Assembly: GCF_001484605.1 (NCBI RefSeq) | Contig: NZ_CP013747.1 | Coordinates: forward strand, 4,588,001-4,652,000 | Direction of reading: 5' to 3' | Length of the DNA stretch: 64,000 bases | DNA from: Pseudarthrobacter sulfonivorans | Lineage (GTDB): Bacteria; Actinomycetota; Actinomycetes; Actinomycetales; Micrococcaceae | Shown: positions 54,693 through 62,781 of the stretch, in pieces | Numbering within the stretch: position 1 is the first letter of the stretch | How the letters are laid out: each line of letters starts with the position of its first letter | Notes under the pieces: model-generated | What the model saw: only the letters and a program-made list of their open reading frames with translations | What the model was told of the DNA's origin: nothing | Database searches by the model: none | Position numbers and translations under genes: made by a program

Positions 54693-57600
54693 GATACTTC
54701 CACCTTTTCCGGCATAACAGGGATGACTGGAACTTCCGATTCGTAGACCTCTGACCACTCTTCCGGCTCGGTGCGGGGACCGAACCAGAGTGTGAGCAGC
54801 GGGAGCACAAAGATCCCCACGAGCGTTGTGGTCACGAGCCCGCCGGCTATGATCAGCAGCATGGGCACGATCAGGGTCTGGCCTACCGCGCCGCCGAGGA
54901 AGGCGGGCGGTATCAGCACGAGGAACGTAATGAGGGCGGATTTCAGGATCGGCGATATCCGGTCCCGGGCCGCCGTCATGACCAGGTCAGTGCGTGACAT
55001 CTGTTCGGACTCCCGCCAGAGTTCGTCAACACGCGCGGACAGGAGCGCCGCATTACGCGCAGCGATGGCCACCACGGCCGCAAATGCCGTCAGCGACAGC
55101 CAGGACAGGGACTCCGCCCCGAACCATGCGGCGACCGCTGCTCCCGCCATCGCGGCGGGAAGCGTCAGGAAGACGACGAGGGCAAGCTTCCAGCTCCGCA
55201 CTGCAGTCTGAAGCAGAAGCAGCACAGCCAGGATGGCCGCGATTCCGAGTCCATGAACCAGGGTGTCTGCGGCCTGCAGCTGGCTGTATTTCGTGGGGAT
55301 CTCGGCGTGGTGTTCGAGCGGGAACTGGATTTGTTGGATGGCCGCCTCGATGTCCCGCTGGATATCTGCCAGCGGGCGTCCGCTGACGTCAGCCACGACG
55401 TCGATCCGCCGCGAGCTGGCATCGTGCTGGATAACAACTTCGCTGGGGACCATGCGAACGTCGGCGACCTGGCCCAGTTGGACGTGGCCGCCATTAGGAG
55501 CGTCAAGGAGCAGCTCACGGATGCTGGTCAGGTCATCCCGGACGCCAACCGCGCCGCGAACAACCACTTCGAACACCTTCTGCTCCTCAAAGAGGTTCCC
55601 GACGACGATGCCCTGCATCAGTGTCGCAGCGGCGCGCCTCGCGTCACCGGGCTTGATGCCGAACTTTTGGGCAGCCTCGAGATTGACCTGGACCTCTACG
55701 ATCGCGGTCATGGCAGCAGCGTCGATGGTCGGGTTGTTCACACCGTCAATCTTCTGGAGGGCCTGGCGGACCTCTTCTGCCTTTTCACGGAGCACCGGCA
55801 TTTCCGTTCCGTAGACGCGGACCGCGAATCCCGGCTCCAGGCTGGAGCGCATGTCGCCGACGGTCTGTTGCGAGTAGTTCAGCACGTTGTGCGCGATGCC
55901 CGGGTAGCCCTGGACCACGTCCCGTACCGCCCGCTCCGTTTCGCCGAAGTTGGCGTCCCGTGCGATCGACACCCACAGCTCAGCAGAGCTGTTGCCAACC
56001 ACCTGATCCGCAGAGATGGCGCGTCCCACGTGACCGCCGACGCCCGAAACCCCCGGGAGGGCCCTGAGTTCATCGGAGGCCAGGGCAGCGATCCGCCGGA
56101 CTTCGTCATTGGACGTCCCGGCCATGGTGTCCCACTGCACCAACAGGGTCCGGTCGGGCATGGTGGGAACGAGCGGCCGGTTTCCTGCCAGTTGCGAGCC
56201 GGCAGCGACGCCAAGGATCCCCACGACCACGATGGCCACAATCGCCAGGGGCTTCCGGGAGTTGACCCCACCCAGTGCGCGGTCGTAGTACGCCTTCCCC
56301 CGTCCGACGGCGGGAAGTTCCCTGTCGGTCGCGGTCTTGGACGGGAGGAGGAAATACGCCAGTACCGGTGTGACGGACAAGCCTACGATCAGGGCGGCGG
56401 CCAGCGTCAGCGCCAACGACCAGAAAAGCGGCGAAAGAAACGAGCCGCCTACTCCGGTCACGAAGAGGGTCGGAACGAGGACGACCACCATCATCAGCGA
56501 TGCGTGGAACAGCGGCGTGCGGACCCCGCGGACGATGTAGCTGCTGCGCGACCTCGGGGTAGCCTCGGCGTCCGTCGCCTCGCGGACGGCGCGCTGTCGT
56601 CGGTGGGCCTGAACGTCTTCCACGATGTCGCCCACGATCACGGACGTGCCGAGCAGAACTCCTATCAGGACGGTGATGTTAAGTGTTGCGTTTTGGGCGA
56701 ACAGCACCACCGCCGCCGTCGTGACGGTAGTGGCGATGGCCACGAGTGCGATCACGGCGACGCGCCAGGACCGGAACAGCAGCCAAAACAGTGCTACCGC
56801 AATCAGCAGGCTGATCAGGAGCGCCAGGCCGAGGCTGTTGACGGAGTCCTGAACACCGGTCGCAGGCCTGAAGACAGAAGTATCGATCTGGACGCCCGTG
56901 AGGCCCGGCTCCATGTCCTTGAGGGCCGCCTCAACACTACGGGTGACGTCCAGGGCGCTGATGCCGGGGAACTTCTCGATCACCAGCATCAGGCCGGCGT
57001 CCGCCCCAACGGCGTCACCGATCAGCGGCTGGTGGTCTTCCTTGACCTGGGCAATGTCGCCGAGGAGCAACTGCGGGTCCGTGTCCTCCACGCTGACCTT
57101 GGCCAGGTCGGCCGGCGTGCGGATGGGAAGGACGTGCTGGATGCCAAGGCGCTGGTTGGGCGACTCCACGAAACCGCCGGTCCCGGGCGTCGAAGCCTCG
57201 AGGAAGCTCAACGGCGAAACCCAGACCGCGTTGCCTGTGGTCTTAATTAGCTGCTCAAGGGTAATTCCTTTATCGCGCAGCTGCGTCGGAGTGACCTCAA
57301 CCTGCAGCTGCTGTTCGCGCTGGCCCCAGATGGACACGTTCGCCACGCCCGGGATACCGATCAGCCGCGGCTTGATTTTCCATCTGGCCAGGACCGACAT
57401 CTCAATGCCGGAGAGCTCCTTGGAGTTCATCCTGACCATCAGCACGCGGCTGGTGGAGGACATGGGCTGCATGATCAGCGGCGGCGATGAGACGTTAGGC
57501 AGCGCGTGCGCCTGCGTCATCCGTTCCGCGACCAACTGGCGTGCGCGCAGGAGGTCCGTGCCGGGCTCGAAGACCAGTTCGATGGACGACAGCCCCGGGA

Positions 57601-57862
57601 CGGATTTCGAGCGGATCTCGTCCAGCCAGGCCACCCCGTTCAGGAGGTCTGCTTCCATCGGTGCGGTGATAAGCTGCTCAACTTCAACCGCGGAGAGCCC
57701 TAGGGCCTCAGTTTGGATCTCTACCTGTGCGGGGGCGAACTCCGGCATGGTGTCCACGGCCATATGTGGAACGTTCACGATGCCAAAAGTAATAAGGCCC
57801 GCCGCGAGGGCGAGAACCAAGATTCGGAACTGCATGCTGAACCGGGTAACCCAGCCAAACAC
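54689..57862 (-). CDS. Efflux RND transporter permease subunit (copy 2, altered proton-relay motif)
   Basis: This 1057-residue protein is related to copy 1 along its length (VDTMPEFAPAQVEIQTEALG against VDVFPEFAPPKVEVQTACLG). In helix 4 the DDA...VEN signature is changed to VIVGDIVEDVQAH: the first Asp is Gly411, Asp412 remains, and the Glu is Gln418. This suggests weak or lost proton transport and a partnership with copy 1, as in the MdtB-MdtC heterotrimer of E. coli. The GTG start at 57862 has GAGGGA about 7 nt upstream. It is the first gene of the operon. Confidence 0.88.
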   Translation of the reverse strand: MFGWVTRFSMQFRILVLALAAGLITFGIVNVPHMAVDTMPEFAPAQVEIQTEALGLSAVEVEQLITAPMEADLLNGVAWLDEIRSKSVPGLSSIELVFEPGTDLLRARQLVAERMTQAHALPNVSSPPLIMQPMSSTSRVLMVRMNSKELSGIEMSVLARWKIKPRLIGIPGVANVSIWGQREQQLQVEVTPTQLRDKGITLEQLIKTTGNAVWVSPLSFLEASTPGTGGFVESPNQRLGIQHVLPIRTPADLAKVSVEDTDPQLLLGDIAQVKEDHQPLIGDAVGADAGLMLVIEKFPGISALDVTRSVEAALKDMEPGLTGVQIDTSVFRPATGVQDSVNSLGLALLISLLIAVALFWLLFRSWRVAVIALVAIATTVTTAAVVLFAQNATLNITVLIGVLLGTSVIVGDIVEDVQAHRRQRAVREATDAEATPRSRSSYIVRGVRTPLFHASLMMVVVLVPTLFVTGVGGSFLSPLFWSLALTLAAALIVGLSVTPVLAYFLLPSKTATDRELPAVGRGKAYYDRALGGVNSRKPLAIVAIVVVGILGVAAGSQLAGNRPLVPTMPDRTLLVQWDTMAGTSNDEVRRIAALASDELRALPGVSGVGGHVGRAISADQVVGNSSAELWVSIARDANFGETERAVRDVVQGYPGIAHNVLNYSQQTVGDMRSSLEPGFAVRVYGTEMPVLREKAEEVRQALQKIDGVNNPTIDAAAMTAIVEVQVNLEAAQKFGIKPGDARRAAATLMQGIVVGNLFEEQKVFEVVVRGAVGVRDDLTSIRELLLDAPNGGHVQLGQVADVRMVPSEVVIQHDASSRRIDVVADVSGRPLADIQRDIEAAIQQIQFPLEHHAEIPTKYSQLQAADTLVHGLGIAAILAVLLLLQTAVRSWKLALVVFLTLPAAMAGAAVAAWFGAESLSWLSLTAFAAVVAIAARNAALLSARVDELWRESEQMSRTDLVMTAARDRISPILKSALITFLVLIPPAFLGGAVGQTLIVPMLLIIAGGLVTTTLVGIFVLPLLTLWFGPRTEPEEWSEVYESEVPVIPVMPEKVEVS

Positions 57863-57987
57863 GGCCAGTCCCTCGCTAATTCTTCGCAGGGGTGAAGGAC
57901 GGAATTTTCAGCCCATCACATCGTTGTGCTGGACATTGACGCCAAGAATACATGTCAGGCTCCTCGACCTGAGACCGTCTTGTTTCC

Positions 57988-58047
57988 CCACAGACTTGAC
58001 AATACTGTGGACTGATTGCGCTGGGTTGGCAAGGGTAGAATCTACCC
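57988..58047. promoter_or_regulatory. Two palindromic elements in the RND operon upstream region
   Basis: GGGTAGA-A-TCTACCC (58033-58047) is a palindrome with 7-bp arms. CCACAG and CTGTGG (57988-58010) form a 6-bp inverted repeat with an 11-nt spacer. On the minus strand TTGCCA directly follows the first palindrome, and 17 nt further CACAGT could serve as a -10 box of the RND operon, overlapped by the second repeat. A repressor or metal sensor is implied, though no regulator gene is adjacent. Confidence 0.45.
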
Positions 58048-58139
58048 CATTGAGCCACCCCGTTTCAGGGTTCTCGTTGGCGAAGAGATCTGGGCTACCT
58101 AATGGGCCCGGCGGCACTGTCCGCTTCGACGGTGCCGGC

Positions 58140-58240
58140 ACTGGCCACGAGGATCTCGCCGGCTTGGAACTGGAGAAATCCTCGGGGCCGTCGACCACAC
58201 GCACGCGCCCCTGCGCCCGGCCCGGACTGGCGCATTCCCT
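58140..58240 (-). pseudogene. Remnant of a PEP-utilising enzyme (phosphohistidine swivel region)
   Basis: The minus strand reads ASPGRAQGRVRVVDGPEDFS, then, after loss of one base, QFQAGEILVAS. The pattern SPGxAxGxxRVVxxPxDF...GEILVA is that of PEP synthase, pyruvate phosphate dikinase and rifampicin phosphotransferase enzymes, around the mobile domain. Only about 33 codons remain and a frameshift splits them. The region between the RND operon and leuS thus holds a decayed gene. Confidence 0.5.
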
Positions 58241-58273
58241 TAGCCTGGGCCTGCCCACCTGCAGTAGGTAGGC

Positions 58274-58279
58274 TAAAGT
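58274..58279 (+). promoter_or_regulatory. -10 box of the leuS leader transcript
   Basis: TAAAGT lies 6 nt before the leader-peptide ATG, which would make the leader transcript leaderless. An alternative -10 is TAGGCT (58269-58274). Either start puts the leader peptide at the very 5' end. Confidence 0.4.
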
Positions 58280-58285
58280 AGTCCT

Positions 58286-58312
58286 ATGCGTGCGATCCTT
58301 CTGCTTAGCTAG
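58286..58312 (+). CDS. Leucine-rich leader peptide of leuS (MRAILLLS)
   Basis: An eight-codon frame begins ATG CGT GCG ATC, then carries three consecutive Leu codons (CTT CTG CTT), AGC and TAG. It lies 40 nt before a terminator-like hairpin and 154 nt before leuS. This is the arrangement of classical attenuation: shortage of charged Leu-tRNA would stall the ribosome on the Leu codons. Attenuators before leuS have been predicted in Streptomyces (comparative genomics of actinobacterial attenuation). Confidence 0.7.
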   Translation: MRAILLLS

Positions 58313-58351
58313 CCGCCCGGTGTCCGGAAACAACCGGATTGCCGTGCGGCT

Positions 58352-58375
58352 GCCCCTCCATGGAGAGGGGCTTTT
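58352..58375 (+). terminator. Attenuator hairpin in the leuS leader
   Basis: GCCCCTC and GAGGGGC form a 7-bp stem with a CATGGA loop, followed directly by TTTT. Upstream, AGCCGC (58311-58316), overlapping the leader-peptide stop, can pair with GCGGCT (58346-58351) around an inner TCCGG/CCGGA stem. These give a hairpin next to the terminator whose formation depends on ribosome position. The exact antiterminator pairing was not resolved. Confidence 0.65.
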
Positions 58376-58421
58376 GTGTGTCCGGGCATGTTTCCGGGCC
58401 GGCGGCAGAGGGGGTCAGACC

Positions 58422-58446
58422 GTTGTGGCAGCACCGATGCCACAAC
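58422..58446 (+). promoter_or_regulatory. Hairpin before the leuS ribosome binding site
   Basis: GTTGTGGCA and TGCCACAAC form a perfect 9-bp stem with a 7-nt loop. It ends 8 nt before GAGGG and 19 nt before the GTG start. Without a T run it is not a terminator and could instead affect mRNA stability or translation. Confidence 0.5.
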
Positions 58447-58465
58447 AGAACAGAAGAGGGCAGCA

Positions 58466-60997
58466 GTGAGCGTTCAGCCGGAGACAGAGACCGGAACAAC
58501 AGCAGTGGCGGCGGAAACACCCGAAGAGGGTGCCTACAGCTTCGCGGCGATGGAGGCCAAGTGGCCGCAGGTGTGGGAAGACCTTAAGGTTTTCACGCCT
58601 GTGGATGATGGTTCCCGCGAGCGCCGCTACGTGCTGGACATGTTCCCGTACCCCTCGGGTGACCTGCACATGGGCCACGCCGAGGCTTTTGCCATGGGCG
58701 ATGTTGTGGCCCGGTACCTGCGGCAAAAGGGCTTCGACGTCCTGCACCCGATCGGCTGGGACTCCTTCGGCCTGCCGGCGGAAAACGCCGCCATCAAGCG
58801 CAATGCCCACCCGAGCGAGTGGACCTACGCCAACATCGACACCCAGGCGGCGTCGTTCAAGCGATACGCGATCTCCGCGGACTGGTCCCGGCGGGTGCAC
58901 ACCTCGGACCCCGAGTACTACCGCTGGACCCAGTGGCTGTTCAAGCGCTTCTACGAGCGGGGCCTGGCATACCGCAAGGACTCCCCGGTCAACTGGTGCC
59001 CCAAGGACCAGACCGTCCTGGCCAATGAACAGGTGGTCAACGGTGCCTGCGAACGCTGCGGCACCCCCGTCACCAAGAAGTCCCTCAACCAGTGGTACTT
59101 CAAGATCACCGAGTACGCTGACCGGCTGCTCGATGACATGGACGAGCTGCGCGGCCACTGGCCCGAGCGGGTTCTGGCGATGCAGAAGAACTGGATCGGC
59201 CGCTCCGAAGGTGCCCACGTCAACTTTGTGATCGAGGCCGTCGGCGGCAAGCCCGCCAAGGACGTCACCGTCTTCACCACCCGCCCGGACACGCTGTACG
59301 GAGCCACGTTCTTTGTTGTCGCAGCCGACGCGCCGATCGCCGTCGAACTCGTCACCGAGGAGCACGCCGCCGCCTTGGACGCCTACCGCGAACAGGTCAA
59401 GGCACTCACCGAGATCGAACGCCAGTCCACCGAACGCGAAAAGACCGGTGTCTTTACCGGCCGCTACGCAGTCAACCCGCTGAACGGCGAAAAACTCCCG
59501 GTCTGGGCCGCTGACTACGTCCTGGCCGACTACGGTACCGGCGCCATCATGGCCGTCCCCGCCCACGACCAGCGCGACCTCGACTTCGCCAAGACGTTCG
59601 ACCTGCCCGTCCGCGCGGTGCTGGATACCGGTGAAGAGGATCCCAGTGTTTCCGGCAAAGCCACCTCGGGTGAGGGCACCCTGATCAACTCAGGCGTCCT
59701 CGATGGGTTGCCGAAGGCCGAGGCCATCCCGGCTGCCATCGACATACTGGAAAAGCAGGGTACCGGCGAGAAGTTCGTGAACTTCCGCCTGCGGGACTGG
59801 CTGCTGAGCCGCCAGCGTTTCTGGGGCACGCCCATCCCAATCATCCACTGCCCTGCCTGCGGCGAGGTTCCGGTTCCCGATGAGCAGCTGCCTGTCAGGC
59901 TGCCGGCGGACCTGCGCGGCGAGGACCTGTCCCCGAAGGGTACGTCCCCCCTGGCCGCCGCCGAGGCCTGGGTCAACGTTGACTGCCCCAACTGCCACGG
60001 GCCGGCAAAGCGCGATACCGACACCATGGACACCTTCGTGGATTCGTCCTGGTACTTCCTGCGGTTTGTTTCCCCGCAGTACACCGAGGGGCCATTCGAC
60101 CCGGCAAAGATCAACGAGTGGATGCCGGTCGGCCAGTACGTGGGCGGCGTGGAGCACGCCATCCTGCACCTGCTGTATGCCCGGTTCTTTACCAAGGTCA
60201 TCCACGACCTGGGCATGATCGACGCCGACGAACCCTTCAGTGCGCTGCTGAACCAGGGCCAGGTCCTCAACGGGGGCAAAGCCATGAGTAAGTCGCTGGG
60301 GAACGGCGTTGACCTCAGTGAGCAGCTGGACAAGTACGGCGTGGACGCCGTTCGCCTGACCATGATCTTCGCGTCCCCGCCTGAGGACGACGTCGACTGG
60401 GCGGACGTTTCGCCTTCGGGCTCCGCAAAGTTCCTGGCCCGTGCCTGGCGCCTGGCGCAGGACGTCAGCAGCGAGCCTGACGCCGATGTGACCGCCGGCG
60501 ACCGTGCCTTGCGCTCCGTCACGCACCGCACCATCGCGGACGCCGCCGCGCTGCTGGACACCAACAAGTTCAACGTGGTGGTGGCCAAGCTCATGGAGCT
60601 GGTCAACGCAACACGCAAAACCATAGATGCAGCCGCCGGTGCCGGCGGGGCGGATCCTGCCGTCCGGGAGGCGGCGGAAGCCGTCGCCGTCATCCTGAGC
60701 CTCTTCGCGCCGTACACCGCGGAGGACATGTGGAACGTCCTGGGTCACCCGGCGTCCGTGGCGAACGCCGGCTGGCCGCTGCACGACGAAGCGCTGCTGG
60801 TCCAGGAGACCGTCACCGCCGTGGTCCAGGTCCAGGGCAAGGTCCGTGACCGCCTCGAAGTCTCGCCGGGGATCGGCGAGGACGAACTGCGGGAACTGGC
60901 GCTGGCCAGCGAAAACGTCCAGCGCGCGCTCGACGGCCGCGGCATCCGCACGGTGATCGTGCGAGCGCCTAAACTGGTCAACATCGTCCCGGCCTAG
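58466..60997 (+). CDS. leuS: Leucine--tRNA ligase
   Basis: The class I synthetase charges tRNA-Leu; 843 residues. The HIGH motif is HMGH in [20 protein letters not shown]. The CP1 editing domain carries the Thr-rich and Asp sites ([25 protein letters not shown]). The KMSKS loop is [16 protein letters not shown]. The anticodon-binding and C-terminal domains are complete ([14 protein letters not shown]). The GTG start has GAGGG 6 nt upstream; in-frame codons earlier belong to the leader. The expression is probably controlled by attenuation. The gene is followed by degV after 57 nt. Confidence 0.97.
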   Translation: MSVQPETETGTTAVAAETPEEGAYSFAAMEAKWPQVWEDLKVFTPVDDGSRERRYVLDMFPYPSGDLHMGHAEAFAMGDVVARYLRQKGFDVLHPIGWDSFGLPAENAAIKRNAHPSEWTYANIDTQAASFKRYAISADWSRRVHTSDPEYYRWTQWLFKRFYERGLAYRKDSPVNWCPKDQTVLANEQVVNGACERCGTPVTKKSLNQWYFKITEYADRLLDDMDELRGHWPERVLAMQKNWIGRSEGAHVNFVIEAVGGKPAKDVTVFTTRPDTLYGATFFVVAADAPIAVELVTEEHAAALDAYREQVKALTEIERQSTEREKTGVFTGRYAVNPLNGEKLPVWAADYVLADYGTGAIMAVPAHDQRDLDFAKTFDLPVRAVLDTGEEDPSVSGKATSGEGTLINSGVLDGLPKAEAIPAAIDILEKQGTGEKFVNFRLRDWLLSRQRFWGTPIPIIHCPACGEVPVPDEQLPVRLPADLRGEDLSPKGTSPLAAAEAWVNVDCPNCHGPAKRDTDTMDTFVDSSWYFLRFVSPQYTEGPFDPAKINEWMPVGQYVGGVEHAILHLLYARFFTKVIHDLGMIDADEPFSALLNQGQVLNGGKAMSKSLGNGVDLSEQLDKYGVDAVRLTMIFASPPEDDVDWADVSPSGSAKFLARAWRLAQDVSSEPDADVTAGDRALRSVTHRTIADAAALLDTNKFNVVVAKLMELVNATRKTIDAAAGAGGADPAVREAAEAVAVILSLFAPYTAEDMWNVLGHPASVANAGWPLHDEALLVQETVTAVVQVQGKVRDRLEVSPGIGEDELRELALASENVQRALDGRGIRTVIVRAPKLVNIVPA

Positions 60998-61054
60998 TCC
61001 GGGGCACCGGCCGCCGGGCCCAACCGGCGGCCGGCCCTAAACCAGGAGGCACCC

Positions 61055-62068
61055 TTGCCCGACCGTGACGCCGCTGCGTGGCTCTGGCTCCGGGAGCGTT
61101 TGGCTGCCCTCCGACCCGCGGCGCGCCAGGGCACGCCACTGCCGGCAGCCCCGGCGGCGCCCGCCGTCGTCGTCCGTACCGCGGTGGTGACCGATTCTGC
61201 CTCAGCTCTGCCGGCCGACTGGGTGCATGCCTGTGCGGGGGACGGACGCCTGACTGTCATCGCGATGCCTGTTATGGTGGGCGCGGAAATCTACGGTGAG
61301 GGCGAAGACGACATCACCGAAACCATTGCGCTGGCACTCGCCAGTGGAACGTCGGTGAAGACGTCCCGCCCGTCACCCGGACAGTTTGAACAGGTCTTCC
61401 TGGCCGCCGAACGCCTGGGCTACGAAAGCGTGGTCTCCATCCACATTTCCGGTGGCTTGTCCGGGACCGCGGATGCGGCGCGGCTGGCGGCCAGCCGCGT
61501 GACCATCCCCGTGGTAATCCTCGACTCCGGCACTGTGGGCATGGCCCTGGGCATGGGTGTGCAGGCCGCGGTGGCAGCAGCCGCCGAAGGGCGTGATGCC
61601 ACAGCAGTAGCCGCCGCGGCGGCGGAGCAGTTCGCGCGAACCAAGGTCTATTTCTACGTGCCCAGCCTGGAACAGCTCCGCCGGGGCGGGCGGATCGGCG
61701 CGGCCGCGTCGCTGCTGGGGACCATGTTCGCGATCAAACCTATCCTTGCCGTCGACGACGGAAAGATCGTGCCGCTGGAAAAGGTCAGATCGGCTGCAAA
61801 AGCTGTCGCCCGGCTCGAGGAGCTGGCCGCAGCGGACGCCGCGTCGCGCCCTCGCGGCCAGGCCCGCCTCGCCGTCCACCACTTCGGGAATCCGGCTGAG
61901 GCAGAAGCTTTGGCAGCAAGGCTGTCCGCGGACCTGCCAAGCTGTCCGCCAGCCCAAATCAGCTCTTTGCCCGCCGTCCTGGCAGCCCACGCGGGACTTG
62001 GCGTGCTCGCGGTGATCGTGGGGGAGAGCGGCCCGCCTGCCCCGGAGCTCCCCGTGGTTTCCACATAG
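61055..62068 (+). CDS. DegV family protein (fatty-acid-binding)
   Basis: The 337-residue product has the DegV fold: AVVTDSASALPADW, TSRPSPGQFEQVFLAA, VVSIHISGGLSGTADAARLAA and VILDSGTVGMALG. Family members bind one fatty acid, and FakB proteins present it to a kinase. An Ala/Pro/Arg-rich N-terminal extension of about 40 residues precedes the fold. The start is TTG 61055 with a perfect AGGAGG 5 nt upstream. The last codons (PELPVVST) lie in the first copy of a 57-bp direct repeat. The leuS-degV-comEA-comEC order is usual in this group. Confidence 0.9.
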   Translation: MPDRDAAAWLWLRERLAALRPAARQGTPLPAAPAAPAVVVRTAVVTDSASALPADWVHACAGDGRLTVIAMPVMVGAEIYGEGEDDITETIALALASGTSVKTSRPSPGQFEQVFLAAERLGYESVVSIHISGGLSGTADAARLAASRVTIPVVILDSGTVGMALGMGVQAAVAAAAEGRDATAVAAAAAEQFARTKVYFYVPSLEQLRRGGRIGAAASLLGTMFAIKPILAVDDGKIVPLEKVRSAAKAVARLEELAAADAASRPRGQARLAVHHFGNPAEAEALAARLSADLPSCPPAQISSLPAVLAAHAGLGVLAVIVGESGPPAPELPVVST

Positions 62069-62098
62069 GGGTTTCCACATAAGCCCTGCCGGGCCTGT
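62042..62098 (+). repeat. 57-bp direct repeat, copy A (degV 3' end)
   Basis: This segment covers the last eight degV codons, the stop and the next 30 nt. It matches 62692-62748 in 48 of 57 positions without gaps. The two copies flank the NTF2-like gene and are exactly 650 bp apart. Confidence 0.85.
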
Positions 62099-62154
62099 GA
62101 TTGGTGGGATGCTTTCCTGCCGGGGGTGCGTTCGGATCGTGTGGTTCCCGGGCA

Positions 62155-62577
62155 TCATTTTCGTAAGACGGCGTCCGGGGCCTGCGGTGTGGTGATCGGG
62201 TCTGCGTGCCGGTGCACGAGTGCCCAGGTGTCGCCTTCGAGCCGATAAATGCTCGTTACCCGTAGATCAAATGGCGATATTTGGTCGCCTCCTCCGACCT
62301 TGGCCTGCCAGTGTTCTATGTCCAGGAAGCAGGCGAGATCGGTAGTGACGTGCTTGGTGAGGGCATCAAAAGCCGTGACGCGTCCGTTTTTGAATCGTGC
62401 CGCCGCTGAGTCGAGGGCCTCTGATACTCGCTCCCAACCCACCACCGGAGGACCCCAGGGATTAGCAAGAGAGACATCCTTGCTGTGGGAGAAAATGGCC
62501 TTGACGGGTTCCGGGTGGCCTTTAGCAAACTGATTTACCGCTTGATGAAACTGCTCGATGACCTCGTCAAGCTGCAT
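62155..62577 (-). CDS. SnoaL-like/NTF2-fold (DUF4440-type) protein
   Basis: The 140-residue product starts MQLDEVIEQFHQAVNQFAKG and contains VKAIFSHSKDVSLANPWGPPVVG, RVSEALDSAAARFKNG and WALVHRHADP. This is the pattern of a small alpha+beta NTF2-like fold with a central pocket, related to the YybH/SnoaL group. Its function is unknown; many bind small ligands. ATG 62577 has GAAGGTGGGA upstream; the ATG at 62598 has none. The gene is opposite to degV and comEA and sits between two direct repeats, so it is a recent insertion into a conserved gene order. Confidence 0.8.
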   Translation of the reverse strand: MQLDEVIEQFHQAVNQFAKGHPEPVKAIFSHSKDVSLANPWGPPVVGWERVSEALDSAAARFKNGRVTAFDALTKHVTTDLACFLDIEHWQAKVGGGDQISPFDLRVTSIYRLEGDTWALVHRHADPITTPQAPDAVLRK

Positions 62578-62691
62578 TGGTCCCACCTTCAGACTCATTG
62601 GGGTGTATAGGGTAAGCGAATCCTAGCGGCTCCATGCCCAGCCCGTCTGCGGCCTCCTGAATCTTCCAAACGGGCGGTGGCTGCCCTTGAG

Positions 62692-62748
62692 CCGGAGCTC
62701 CCCGCAGTTTCCGCATAGCGGTTTCCACATAGGGCAGGCCCGGCCTGT
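62692..62748 (+). repeat. 57-bp direct repeat, copy B (relic of a degV 3' end)
   Basis: In the degV reading frame this copy reads PELPAVSA and a TAG stop, so it is a second, diverged end of degV lying 34 bp before comEA. It carries nine differences from copy A. The gap 62599-62691 shows no gene. Confidence 0.8.
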
Positions 62749-62781
62749 CACCGGCGGCGTTGTATCCCTAGCGTTGGGAGC

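Noticed and set aside
58000..58260. tRNA gene near the leuS promoter region
   Set aside because: Cloverleaf arms were looked for around the GGGTAGAATCTACCC palindrome; no T-loop (GTTCRANNC) or acceptor stem is present.
57908..58333. 141-codon minus-strand open frame between the RND operon and leuS
   Set aside because: Only the SPGRAQGRVRVV part resembles a known family and it is broken by a frameshift. The frame also covers the leuS leader, and no ribosome binding site is present.
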